From contig NZ_AONQ01000003.1 of assembly GCF_000342045.1 (NCBI RefSeq), positions 94,723-158,722 of the forward strand: DNA of 64,000 bases, given 5' to 3'. Shown one piece after another: positions 1 to 7,392 of the stretch. The translations under genes were made by a program, and so were the position numbers. The notes under the pieces are model-generated. The model had not been told where the DNA came from, made no database searches, and saw only the letters and a list, made by a program, of their open reading frames with translations. The first letter of the stretch is position 1; the number at the start of each line of letters is the position of its first letter. Source of the stretch: Paramagnetospirillum caucaseum (lineage in GTDB: Bacteria; Pseudomonadota; Alphaproteobacteria; Rhodospirillales; Magnetospirillaceae).

Positions 1-1
1 C

Positions 2-718
2 CTGCTGTTCCAGCCCCAGGTGGATCTGGCCAGCGGCCGGGTGGTGGGGGCCGAGGCGCTGCTGCGCTGGGACCACCCGCGCGAGGGGCTGGTGATGCCG
101 TCGCGCTTCATTCCCGTGGCCGAGGAAACCGGCCTGATCGTCCCCATCGGGCGCTGGGTGCTGGAGCAGGCCTGCCGGCTGGGCCATGCCTGGGCGGTGG
201 ACGCCGGGCGCTCCTTGCGCATTTCGGTCAACCTGTCGCCCCGGCAGTTCCGCGCCAAGGGGCTGGCCCGGGAGGTGGAGACCATCCTGCAGGCCCATGG
301 CGGCGGGCATCTGTGCCTGGAACTGGAACTGACCGAGGGCACGGTCATGCACGATCCCGAAGAGGCCGCCGCCATCCTGCGGGCGCTGAAGGGCATGGGC
401 GTGCGGCTGTCCATGGACGATTTCGGCACCGGCTATTCGTCCCTGGCTTATTTACGCGACTTCCCCTTCGACATGATCAAGATCGACCGTTCCTTCGTGG
501 ATTCGCTCCATCGCGGCCGGGGTGGCGAGGCCATCGTGCGCGCCGTGGTCGGGCTGGCCCGCTCGCTGGACCTCGGCGTGATCGCCGAGGGCGTCGAGAC
601 CGAGGCGCAGAAGGACTTCCTGACCCGCGAGGGCTGCGACGAGATGCAGGGCTTCCTGTTCTCGCGCCCCATTCCCGCCGGTGCCTTCCTCAACCTGCTG
701 CGGACGGCGGCCACCTGA
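2..718 (+). CDS. EAL-domain c-di-GMP phosphodiesterase (5' end outside window)
   Basis: The reading frame is open from the first bases of the window, so only the C-terminal EAL domain is seen. EAL phosphodiesterases hydrolyse cyclic di-GMP to linear pGpG. The signature EALLRW starts near base 53, the metal-binding DDFGTGYSSLAYL segment near base 416, followed by KIDRSFV, a GVET motif and the QGFLFSRPIP end typical of the family, so the catalytic residues appear intact. A GTG at base 20 is not the true start because the family motif FQPQV lies before it. Whether a GGDEF, PAS or membrane part precedes it cannot be told. It ends in a convergent junction with the histidine kinase gene. Confidence 0.93.
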   Translation: MLFQPQVDLASGRVVGAEALLRWDHPREGLVMPSRFIPVAEETGLIVPIGRWVLEQACRLGHAWAVDAGRSLRISVNLSPRQFRAKGLAREVETILQAHGGGHLCLELELTEGTVMHDPEEAAAILRALKGMGVRLSMDDFGTGYSSLAYLRDFPFDMIKIDRSFVDSLHRGRGGEAIVRAVVGLARSLDLGVIAEGVETEAQKDFLTREGCDEMQGFLFSRPIPAGAFLNLLRTAAT

Positions 719-719
719 A

Positions 720-741
720 TGGAATGCGGGCGTCCCACCCG
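720..741. repeat. Single arm of dispersed GC-rich repeat
   Basis: The sequence GCGGGCGTCCCACCCGC matches one arm of the hairpin repeats at 4549-4598 and 38747-38788 apart from one base. Here only one arm is present. Like the other copies it lies between two convergent genes. Confidence 0.5.
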
Positions 742-752
742 CCCCGTCCGGC

Positions 753-2069
753 TCAAGATGGTGGAATTTTCTCCGCCAGGCTGACCGCCAGCCCGCCCCA
801 TTCCGAGCGGCCGAAGGAGAGCGACAGGCCGCCCAGGGCCGCTAGGTCGGCGACGATGGCCAGCCCCAGGCCGGAGCCCGGCACGCTTTCGTCCAGGCGG
901 ATGCCGCGCCCGGCCGCCGCCTCGGCCTGTTCGGGCGACAGGCCCGGTCCGTCGTCCTCGACCCGGATCAGCCCCGGCCCGGCGCTGACCTGCACCCGTG
1001 TTCCCGCCCATTTGCAGGCGTTGTCCATCAAATTGCCGACCATCTCGGCCAGGTCGTCGGCCTCGCCGGCGAAATCGGCCTCGGGCGGGCAGGTGACGGC
1101 GATGTCCAGCCGGCGGCCGGCGTGGACCTTGCGCAAGGCGGCGGCCAGATCGGCCAGCAATGGCGCCAGGGGAATGCGCCGCCCCATGGCGCGGGCCGAC
1201 GAGGAATCCGAGCCGGCGCGGGCCAGATGCAGGTCGATCAGGCGGGCGATGCGCTCGATCTGGGTGTCGGTGGCGGGCGCGCCGCCGCTTTCCGCCCGCA
1301 GCACCGCCAGCGGCGTCTTCAGCGCATGGGCCAGATTGCCCAGGTGGTTGCGGGCATGGCGGATCAGCCGTTCGTCATGGTCCAGCACCCGGTTCATGGC
1401 CTCGACCAGGGGGGCGATCTCGCGGGGATAGGCGCCGCCCAGGCGGGGGGCGCCGCGGGTCAGCTGGTCCAGTTCGCCTTCCAGTCGCCGCAGCGGCTTC
1501 AGGCCGTAGCCCACCTGCACCACCACCGCCGCCAGCAGCCCCAGCCCCAGCCCGCCCAGGGACAGGGCGAGCAGCAGGCGGAACCGCCCGATCTCGGCAT
1601 CCACCTCGGCGCGGTCGGCGGCTACCGCCACATGCAGGCGGCGGTTGTCGTCGCCCAACAGCAGGTCGCGCTCCATCACCTCCAGAATCTGGCCGCGCGG
1701 CCCGGTTTCCCTGCGCACATGGACGGCGCCGGGCTCGGCGGCCACCACCACCGGCAGGGCGGAATCCCACAGCGAGCGCGAACGCGCCTTGACCTCGGCA
1801 TCGTCGGAAACCTGCCAGTACCAACCGGAATAGGGCTGCTCGAAGCGCGGCTCGCCCACCGGGCGGCCCACGGTGATCCGGCCGTCCTCCGCCGTCTCGA
1901 CCTGGGCCAGCAGGGCGCGCAGATGGGTGTCCAGCCGGCGGCAGAAGGCCTGTTCGGCGCTGTCGGCAAAGGCGTGGCCGAGCACCAGCCCGCCCGCCGC
2001 CAGGGCCAGCAACACCCAGGCCCCGGCGCCCAGGATCAGGCGGCGGCGCAGCGAGTCAGGCGCCGTCAT
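753..2069 (-). CDS. Two-component sensor histidine kinase
   Basis: A 438-residue inner-membrane sensor kinase. Hydrophobic segments at about 10-32 and 163-188 flank a periplasmic sensor region of about 130 residues. A short HAMP-like stretch follows, then the phospho-acceptor box LAHALKTPL with the histidine near residue 248, an N box (DNACKWA), a G1 box (VEDDGPGL) and a G2 box (GSGLGLAIV). Its start overlaps the end of the response regulator gene by 14 bases, so the two are co-transcribed and are cognate partners. The layout resembles PhoQ/QseC-type kinases. The pair lies divergent to a cytochrome operon, which is the obvious candidate target. The signal sensed is unknown. Confidence 0.93.
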   Translation of the reverse strand: MTAPDSLRRRLILGAGAWVLLALAAGGLVLGHAFADSAEQAFCRRLDTHLRALLAQVETAEDGRITVGRPVGEPRFEQPYSGWYWQVSDDAEVKARSRSLWDSALPVVVAAEPGAVHVRRETGPRGQILEVMERDLLLGDDNRRLHVAVAADRAEVDAEIGRFRLLLALSLGGLGLGLLAAVVVQVGYGLKPLRRLEGELDQLTRGAPRLGGAYPREIAPLVEAMNRVLDHDERLIRHARNHLGNLAHALKTPLAVLRAESGGAPATDTQIERIARLIDLHLARAGSDSSSARAMGRRIPLAPLLADLAAALRKVHAGRRLDIAVTCPPEADFAGEADDLAEMVGNLMDNACKWAGTRVQVSAGPGLIRVEDDGPGLSPEQAEAAAGRGIRLDESVPGSGLGLAIVADLAALGGLSLSFGRSEWGGLAVSLAEKIPPS

Positions 2070-2727
2070 CCGGGACCTCCATGCGCCAGCCCTGGCCGCG
2101 CAGGGTGTGGATCGCCTCCACCCCCAGCTTGCGGCGGATGCGGGCGACCAGCACGTCCAGCACGTTGGAATCCGGATCAGCGTCGCGGTCGTAGACGTGC
2201 TCCACCAGTTCCGAGCGGCTGACCACCCGTCCCTGGTGATGGGCGAGATAGGAGAGGATGCGGAATTCCTGGGCGGTCAGCGCGATGGGCATGCCGTCGC
2301 GGCTGACCCGCCCGCCATTGGTGTCGATGCGCAAGGGGCCGCAGGCGATCTCGGGCGCGGCATGGCCGGCGGCGCGGCGGATCAGGGCGCGGATGCGGGT
2401 CACCACCTCTTCCATCTCGAAGGGTTTGGTGACGTAGTCGTCGGCCCCGGCGTTGAAGGCCTGGGACTTCTCCGCCCAGCGGGCGCGGGCCGTCAGCACC
2501 ATCACCGGCATGGTCCGCCCGGCCTCGCGCCAGCGGCCCAGCACGGTGATGCCGTCGATCTTGGGCAGGCCGAGATCGAGGATGGCCGCGTCGTAGCTTT
2601 CGGTGTCGCCCAGGTGCCAGCCGTTCTCGCCGTCATAGGCGGTGTCCACCGCGAAGCCCGCCGCCTCCAGGGCGCGTTCCAGCGCCAGGGTCAACTGCGG
2701 CTCGTCCTCCACCACCAGAACCCTCAT
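2056..2727 (-). CDS. OmpR-family response regulator
   Basis: A 223-residue regulator with an N-terminal receiver (acidic pair E7-D8, phospho-acceptor D51 in ILDLGLPKIDG, conserved lysine in TKPFEMEE) and a C-terminal OmpR/PhoB winged helix ending in the usual RGQGWRM segment. Its ATG overlaps the stop of the PepSY gene (ATGA), and its 3' end overlaps the kinase gene, giving a PepSY-regulator-kinase operon. OmpR-type proteins bind tandem direct repeats spaced by about one helical turn. Such a repeat exists in the divergent intergenic region (3038-3059), suggesting autoregulation and control of the cytochrome operon; that link is inference. Confidence 0.94.
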   Translation of the reverse strand: MRVLVVEDEPQLTLALERALEAAGFAVDTAYDGENGWHLGDTESYDAAILDLGLPKIDGITVLGRWREAGRTMPVMVLTARARWAEKSQAFNAGADDYVTKPFEMEEVVTRIRALIRRAAGHAAPEIACGPLRIDTNGGRVSRDGMPIALTAQEFRILSYLAHHQGRVVSRSELVEHVYDRDADPDSNVLDVLVARIRRKLGVEAIHTLRGQGWRMEVPDDGA

Positions 2728-3014
2728 CGCTTCTCCTTGACCTTCAGCCGGCTGCCGTCGGCGGCGTCGTAATAGAGCTTGAGCAGGCGTCCGTCGCGGG
2801 TCAGGCGCTTGATCTCGTAGACCGGGCGGCCGTGCTTGCTCTCCAGTTCGGCCTCGATCAGCTCGCCGGGATAGTCGCGGTCCACCTGCTCGAGGATGCG
2901 GGCGAGCGGTAGGATCTCGCCGGCCTGCACCGCCCGGCGGATGCGGTCGTGGTCCTCCCCCGCCCGGGCGGGGAGGCAGACGAGAAGCAGCAGGGCGGCC
3001 AGGATCGCTTTCAT
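2724..3014 (-). CDS. PepSY-domain periplasmic protein
   Basis: A 96-residue protein starting at MKAILAALLLLVCLPARAGEDH, which is a clear signal peptide with cleavage after ARA. An in-frame start further upstream at 3065 would put a charged stretch before the signal and is less likely. The mature part has a PepSY-like pattern, with a basic helix followed by GELIEAELESKHGRPVYEIK and a final strand with YYDAADG. Small PepSY proteins are often encoded with OmpR-type two-component systems near cytochrome genes, as here. Its exact role is unknown; modulation of the sensor is a guess from context. It is the first gene of the leftward operon. Confidence 0.85.
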   Translation of the reverse strand: MKAILAALLLLVCLPARAGEDHDRIRRAVQAGEILPLARILEQVDRDYPGELIEAELESKHGRPVYEIKRLTRDGRLLKLYYDAADGSRLKVKEKR

Positions 3015-3037
3015 GTCCAGATCATCGTCCGCGCCGC

Positions 3038-3075
3038 ATGAACGGCGGATGAACCGGCGGGTCACGCCCGGTTCA
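3038..3075. promoter_or_regulatory. Candidate response-regulator operator between divergent operons
   Basis: Two direct repeats, ATGAACGGCGG at 3038 and ATGAACCGGCGG at 3049, are spaced by exactly 11 bases, and an inverted copy (CCGGTTCA) lies at 3068-3075. The site sits between the PepSY/two-component operon and the cytochrome operon. Eleven-base direct repeats are the classic arrangement for OmpR/PhoB-family binding. Function is inferred from position and spacing only. Confidence 0.4.
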
Positions 3076-3128
3076 GGAGCAATGCCCCATCCTCTGCCCA
3101 GATCAAGTCACGGACAAGGAGTTCCGCC

Positions 3129-3251
3129 ATGCTGACCCGCATGATCATTCACGGCCTGATGGCCGCCCTGGTTGTTGCCGGCGGCGCCTATGCCTATGCC
3201 GCCACGGTGCAGCCGGTGTCCTTTCCCTTCCATCAGGAGCACCACCGATGA
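3129..3251 (+). CDS. Small single-TM protein preceding cytochrome b
   Basis: A 40-codon frame with a good ribosome site (AAGGAG, 7 bases before the ATG). It encodes a hydrophobic segment (about residues 6-25) and a short tail ending FPFHQEHHR, rich in histidine. Its TGA overlaps the ATG of the cytochrome b gene (ATGA), which argues for translational coupling and therefore for a real gene. It could be an uncleaved membrane anchor or small subunit of the cytochrome complex. I do not recognise a named family. Confidence 0.65.
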   Translation: MLTRMIIHGLMAALVVAGGAYAYAATVQPVSFPFHQEHHR

Positions 3252-4084
3252 GCGCCCGCTGGGAATTCCGCCTGCTCCGGCTGTGGCATGCCGCCCTGGC
3301 CGGGGGCTTCCTGGTGGCCTACGTCACCGCCGACGAGGACACCTATGCCATGCATGTGTTCTCCGGCTATTGGGTGGTGGCCGCCATCCTTCTGCGCCTG
3401 CTGCTGGCGCTGGCCGGTTCGGGCGGCGGGCCGCTGGCCCTGCCGAAGCCCCGCCTGACCTGGATCCGGCCGGGCCGCAACCCGCTGTTCGCCTGGATGG
3501 CCGTCCTGCTGCTGGCCGGCATGGCGGTGGCCGGGGTGAGCGGCATCGCCGCCGATTTCATCCCCTTCGTCGAGGATCTGCACGAGGGGCTGGCCGAGGC
3601 CTCGCTGTGGCTGGTCCTGGCCCATGCCGCCGTCATCGCCTGGATCTTCCAGGGCCGAAGGGTGCGCGAGATGCTGAAGGGCTCCGCCGCCGCCCTGCTG
3701 GCCGTCGTCCTTCTGGCGGCACCCGCCGCCTTTGCCGCCGATGCCGCCCGCGACGCCGTCAAGGCCGGCTACGCCCGGCAGGCCGGGCCGGGCTTCGCCG
3801 GCTTTTCCTCCGAGCGTGGCAAGGCGCTGTTCGAATCGAGGAACGCCGCCAGCCCCGACTATGCCTCGTGCACCACCTGCCACACCGCCGACCCCGCCGC
3901 CGAGGGCCGCCACGCCAAGACCGGCCGCGCCATCAAGCCGGTGGCGGTGTCGGCCAACCCCAAGCGTTTCACCGACGTCGCCAAGGTGGAGGAGCGCTTC
4001 GAACGCGACTGTCAGACCGTGCTGGGCCGGGTCTGCTCGGCCACCGAGAAGGGCGACTACATCGCCTATATGGAGAGCAAGTGA
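3248..4084 (+). CDS. Cytochrome b561-type membrane domain joined to SHP-like cytochrome c (DUF1924)
   Basis: A 278-residue protein. Residues 1-141 form a four-helix b-type cytochrome with histidines in RLWHAALAGG, MHVFSGYW, LHEGLAEA and LAHAAVIAW, enough for two b hemes. From residue 142 (MLKGSAAALLAVVLLAAPA) the sequence looks exactly like a secretion signal followed by an SHP-type cytochrome c: heme site CTTCH, then the GRHAKTG, ANPKRFTD and DCQTVLGRVC blocks known from sphaeroides heme protein, where an asparagine is a heme ligand and the last two cysteines form a disulfide. No stop separates the halves. Either this is a true fusion with the signal acting as a fifth helix, or SHP is also made from the internal ATG at 3671. 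The next gene overlaps its stop. Confidence 0.85.
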   Translation: MSARWEFRLLRLWHAALAGGFLVAYVTADEDTYAMHVFSGYWVVAAILLRLLLALAGSGGGPLALPKPRLTWIRPGRNPLFAWMAVLLLAGMAVAGVSGIAADFIPFVEDLHEGLAEASLWLVLAHAAVIAWIFQGRRVREMLKGSAAALLAVVLLAAPAAFAADAARDAVKAGYARQAGPGFAGFSSERGKALFESRNAASPDYASCTTCHTADPAAEGRHAKTGRAIKPVAVSANPKRFTDVAKVEERFERDCQTVLGRVCSATEKGDYIAYMESK

Positions 4085-4545
4085 TGAAGCGGATCATTCT
4101 CGCGGCGGCCCTTTGCCTCGCCGCCCTTCCCGCCCGGGCCGACCGGGTCCGCCCGGTGACCGATCCCGAAACCCTGGCGGCCTGCGGCGAGTGCCACATG
4201 GCCTTCCAGCCCGCTTTCCTGCCGGCCCGCTCGTGGACCCGCATGATGGGCCAGCTGTCCGGCCATTTCGGCGACAACGCCGCCATGGCCGCCGACAAGG
4301 CCGAGCGCATCCGCCAGGTGCTGGTGGCCGGCGCCGCCGACACCGGCGGCGGCAAGGCGGGGTCCAAGGCGCTGCGCGGCGTGGGGCAGTACGACACGCC
4401 GCAGCGCATCACCGAGCTTCCGCGCTTCGCCGCCAAGCACCAGCGCATCGCCGAGCGCGAGTGGAAGCGTCCCGAGGTGACGAGCAAGGCCAACTGCCCG
4501 GCCTGCCACAAGGCCGCCGAAGCCGGCCTGTACGACGACGACTGA
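4084..4545 (+). CDS. Periplasmic diheme cytochrome c (DHC type)
   Basis: A 153-residue protein with a signal peptide (residues 1-19, cleavage after ARA) and two CxxCH heme sites: CGECH near residue 37 and CPACH near residue 140. Size and position directly after SHP and cytochrome b match the DHC partner of known SHP operons, where electrons pass from the membrane cytochrome b through DHC to SHP. The start codon shares its A with the preceding TGA. The short acidic end (YDDD) is followed by a hairpin repeat. Confidence 0.88.
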   Translation: MKRIILAAALCLAALPARADRVRPVTDPETLAACGECHMAFQPAFLPARSWTRMMGQLSGHFGDNAAMAADKAERIRQVLVAGAADTGGGKAGSKALRGVGQYDTPQRITELPRFAAKHQRIAEREWKRPEVTSKANCPACHKAAEAGLYDDD

Positions 4546-4548
4546 AGA

Positions 4549-4598
4549 CGGGACGCCCGCGCTCCGGCTCACTGTTCCTTTGGAGCGCGGGCGTCCCG
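4549..4598. repeat. Perfect 17-bp inverted repeat of dispersed family; likely bidirectional terminator
   Basis: The arms CGGGACGCCCGCGCTCC (4549-4565) and GGAGCGCGGGCGTCCCG (4582-4598) are exact complements around a 16-base loop. A near copy lies at 38747-38788 and a half copy at 720-741, each between convergent genes. The very stable hairpin without a T-tract could stop or stabilise transcripts from both sides; its mobile or REP-like nature is inferred from recurrence. Confidence 0.7.
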
Positions 4599-4613
4599 CC
4601 CGCATCCCCTTCG

Positions 4614-5108
4614 CTATTCGATCCACTCGCCCTTGTAGACGCCCCAGATCTCGTCGCGCTTGAACCAGCCCTGGACCTGGTTGATCTCCACCCGGCAGAA
4701 ATCGCGGTTGCGCGGGCATTGCAGCAGGCGGCCCAGCACGCCGGGCTCCACCAGGGCCAGGGTGTCGGCCCCGTCGGAATCGCCGGTGCGCAGGGTGCGC
4801 TGGCCGCCGATCACCACCATCATGCGCCGTCCCGACAGCATGGACTGGTGCACCCAGCCCTCGGTGCCCTGCCAGTCGCGGATCTTGCGCCAGGTCTCGA
4901 ACTCGGCGATCACCTCGACGGGCAGGTCCTTGCGCGAATAGATCCAGTCGATGGGATAGCGCTGTCCCGGCCCAGCCCGCAGGTTGACCTCGTCCGAGCG
5001 GAGCGAGACGAAACGGGGCAGCGGCAGGCCGCCGGCCTCGGCCGCCAGGGCGGCCGGCGCAAGGCACAGCAGCCCGGCCGCCAGCACGCTCGCCCCCCAT
5101 TTACGCAT
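4614..5108 (-). CDS. SH3-domain exported protein
   Basis: A 164-residue protein starting MRKWGASVLAAGLLCLAPAALA, a standard signal peptide; an in-frame ATG at 5141 adds 11 residues and is less likely. The mature protein contains two bacterial SH3-like repeats: one around VNLRAGPGQRYPIDWIY through GWVHQSML, and a second ending in the GWFKRDEIWGVY segment. Such domains usually bind peptidoglycan or mediate periplasmic contacts; no catalytic motif is seen. It is a widespread alphaproteobacterial family often placed beside the D-2-hydroxyacid dehydrogenase gene, as here in divergent orientation. Confidence 0.85.
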   Translation of the reverse strand: MRKWGASVLAAGLLCLAPAALAAEAGGLPLPRFVSLRSDEVNLRAGPGQRYPIDWIYSRKDLPVEVIAEFETWRKIRDWQGTEGWVHQSMLSGRRMMVVIGGQRTLRTGDSDGADTLALVEPGVLGRLLQCPRNRDFCRVEINQVQGWFKRDEIWGVYKGEWIE

Positions 5109-5289
5109 CGCGGATACCCCCCAACGTCGGCAGTCCATCATCCCTCCGGCGGCGTATTATAGGATGCGCCCGCCCGACCCGGTCAAGGCGGGCCGGCGTT
5201 TACGTTTTAAAGATGGTCCAAATGGGCTCTGGACAAGGGGTCCCCGAGTTGCTAGGTCGATAGGGAAACGTTCCGGGAGGAGTCAACAA

Positions 5290-6276
5290 ATGCCGCACAA
5301 GAAGCCCGTCGTCGTGGTCAGCCGCAAGCTGCCCGACGCCATCGAAACCCGGATGATGGAACTGTTCGACACCCGTTTGAACGTCGATGATCATCCCATG
5401 ACCAAGGCCGAACTGATCGAGGCCGTCAAGGTCGCCGATGTGCTGGTGCCCACCGTCACCGACCGCATCGACGCGGGCGTCCTGTCCCAGGCCGGCCCCA
5501 ACCTGAAGCTGGTGGCCAATTTCGGCACCGGCGTCGATCACATCGATCTGGCCACCGCCCGGAGCCGGGGCATCATCGTCACCAATACCCCCGGCGTGCT
5601 GACCGAGGACACCGCCGACATGGCCATGGCGCTGATCCTGTCGGTGCCGCGCCGCATCGCCGAGGGCGAGCGCCTGATCCGGTCCGGCGACTGGAAGGGC
5701 TGGAGCCCGACCTTCATGCTCGGCCACCGCATCTGGGGCAAGCGCCTCGGCATCATCGGCATGGGCCGCATCGGCCAGGCGGTGGCGCGCCGCGCCAAGG
5801 CTTTCGGCATGTCCATCCACTACCACAACAGGAAGCGCGTCCATCCCGACATCGAGGGCGAGCTGGAAGCCACCTACTGGGAAAGCCTGGACCAGATGCT
5901 GGCCCGCATGGACGTGGTCACCGTCCATTGCCCGCACACCCCGGCGACCTTCCACCTGCTGTCGGCCCGGCGCCTGGAACTGCTGCCCAAGCACGCCTAC
6001 GTGGTCAACACGGCGCGCGGCGAGATCGTCGACGAAAACGCCCTGACCCGCATGCTGATCCGCGGCGATCTGGCGGGCGCCGGCCTTGACGTGTTCGAGC
6101 ACGAGCCGGCGGTGAACCCCAAGCTGCTGGCGCTGGACAACGTGGTGCTGCTGCCCCATCTGGGCTCGGCCACCATCGAGGGCCGCATCGACATGGGCGA
6201 GAAGGTGCTGGTCAACATCAAGACCTTCGCCGATGGCCACCAGCCGCCGGACCGCGTCCTGGCCTCCATGTTCTAA
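5290..6276 (+). CDS. gyaR: D-2-hydroxyacid dehydrogenase, glyoxylate/hydroxypyruvate reductase type
   Basis: A 328-residue NAD(P)-dependent enzyme with a strong ribosome site (GGGAGGAG) before the ATG. The Rossmann motif GMGRIG is at 157-162 and the catalytic triad is visible as R243 (NTARGEIVD), E272 (EHEPAVNP) and H290 (LLPHLGSAT). The loop after the second strand of the cofactor fold reads HNRKR, whose basic residues suggest NADPH use as in glyoxylate reductases. The likely reaction is reduction of glyoxylate to glycolate and hydroxypyruvate to glycerate, though substrate range cannot be fixed from sequence. It is transcribed alone and followed by a strong terminator. Confidence 0.9.
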   Translation: MPHKKPVVVVSRKLPDAIETRMMELFDTRLNVDDHPMTKAELIEAVKVADVLVPTVTDRIDAGVLSQAGPNLKLVANFGTGVDHIDLATARSRGIIVTNTPGVLTEDTADMAMALILSVPRRIAEGERLIRSGDWKGWSPTFMLGHRIWGKRLGIIGMGRIGQAVARRAKAFGMSIHYHNRKRVHPDIEGELEATYWESLDQMLARMDVVTVHCPHTPATFHLLSARRLELLPKHAYVVNTARGEIVDENALTRMLIRGDLAGAGLDVFEHEPAVNPKLLALDNVVLLPHLGSATIEGRIDMGEKVLVNIKTFADGHQPPDRVLASMF

Positions 6277-6292
6277 AGACTCTACTGACGGC

Positions 6293-6328
6293 AAAGCCCC
6301 CCGGAGCCATGCTCCGGGGGGCTTTTTT
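6293..6328 (+). terminator. Rho-independent terminator of gyaR
   Basis: A 13-bp GC-rich stem (AGCCCCCCGGAGC / GCTCCGGGGGGCT) with a 3-base loop is followed by a run of six T. It lies 17 bases after the stop of gyaR. The complementary strand also ends in a short T run, so it may also serve the leftward Spy-like gene. Confidence 0.92.
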
Positions 6329-6339
6329 GTCGGGACGGC

Positions 6340-6846
6340 TCAGTGATGCATCATCTTCATCATCGGGCCGTGGCCGCCATGGCCGCGCCCGAGGCCGCCC
6401 TTGCCGCCGGGCATCAGGTCGTCGGCGGCCTTCTGCTGCTCCAGGGTGAGGGTGGCGTAGAAGGCGCTCATGGCCGGCACCAGCTTGCGCAGGGCCTCGG
6501 TCCGGGCCTCGGCCTGCCGCTGCATGCGGTCCATGCGCTCGGGCAGGGTGGCGGGCTTGGACGGATCGGTCTTGTCGTCGCACAGCTTGCGCATGGGGGC
6601 GGCGGCTTCCTTGATGACCTCGCCCAGGCGCTTGAACTCGGCCTTCTGGGGCTCGGTCAACTTCAGTTTTGTCTCGGAATAGGCCAGATGGGCGGCCATG
6701 CGGGCGTCCATGTCGCCGCACATGCGGGACATGCGGTCGAAGCCGGCGGCCTGGGGGGCCGGGTCGGCGGCGCCGGCCACGTTCACCAGGGCGGCAAGGC
6801 CCAGGGCGATGGCGACGGAAGCGGAAAGAAGGGTGATGCGGCTCAT
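6340..6846 (-). CDS. Spy/CpxP-like LTxxQ periplasmic protein
   Basis: A 168-residue secreted protein with signal peptide (cleavage after AGA near residue 26). Two LTxxQ motifs, LTEPQ and LTLEQQ, define the Spy/CpxP family of periplasmic chaperones and metal-stress proteins. The middle is a long amphipathic helical part with two cysteines. The C-terminal tail GRGHGGHGPMMKMMHH is rich in His, Met and Gly, a pattern typical of copper or nickel binding. Chaperone or metal sensing is family knowledge; the metal is inference. No adjacent Cpx-type kinase is present. Confidence 0.85.
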   Translation of the reverse strand: MSRITLLSASVAIALGLAALVNVAGAADPAPQAAGFDRMSRMCGDMDARMAAHLAYSETKLKLTEPQKAEFKRLGEVIKEAAAPMRKLCDDKTDPSKPATLPERMDRMQRQAEARTEALRKLVPAMSAFYATLTLEQQKAADDLMPGGKGGLGRGHGGHGPMMKMMHH

Positions 6847-6945
6847 GGGGTCACCTGTGAACGGGTGGATCGGAATGACACCGTTCTACAGGGGGCGCGT
6901 AACCGGCGGATGTCGCCGGCGGGGGGAAATGGTAACAGCGGGTAA

Positions 6946-7392
6946 CTAGATGAACAGCATGCCGCCGGTCCTGGACGCGTCGGCCAGGAAGGTCACCACG
7001 CCGCCCTTGGCGACGGGGATGTCGGGGCGCAGTCCGTCGGGGTCCATGCCCAGGGCCTTCAGGCCCATTTCGCAGACCATGATGGTGACGCCCAGCGCCA
7101 CGCAGGCCTCGAGCAATTCCTCGAAGCGCCCGACACCCTTGGCCTTGAAGCCGTCATCCACCCATTTGGCGGCCCGCCCGTCCGAGCATTTGAGACGGGT
7201 CCAGGCCGGCTGGCCGTCGGGAAGGGACTTTTCCAGGACGCGCCCCGCCCACATGGTGAAGAACAGGGTCACCGGGGTGTTGGAGGCGATCGCCGCGGCG
7301 GCCATCACCAGGGCGTAGTGGATGCGGTCGAAATCGCCCGAGAACACCACGATGGACAGCTTGTCCGGGGAATTGCGCTCAGCCGCAGACAT
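6946..7392 (-). CDS. DsrE/DsrF/DrsH-like protein
   Basis: A 148-residue cytoplasmic protein with the DsrE-like alpha/beta core: strand SIVVFSGDFDRIHYALVMAAAA, then TPVTLFFTMWAGRVL, and CVALGVTIMVCEMGLKALG with the cysteine commonly placed at the sulfur-transfer site. It is the last gene of the leftward coaBC-dut-rrf2-cysK-moeB series and overlaps the moeB end by 14 bases. DsrE-like proteins are persulfide carriers in sulfur-relay systems; with cysK and a MoeB-like activator beside it, a role in cysteine-derived sulfur trafficking is a reasonable inference. Confidence 0.85.
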   Translation of the reverse strand: MSAAERNSPDKLSIVVFSGDFDRIHYALVMAAAAIASNTPVTLFFTMWAGRVLEKSLPDGQPAWTRLKCSDGRAAKWVDDGFKAKGVGRFEELLEACVALGVTIMVCEMGLKALGMDPDGLRPDIPVAKGGVVTFLADASRTGGMLFI

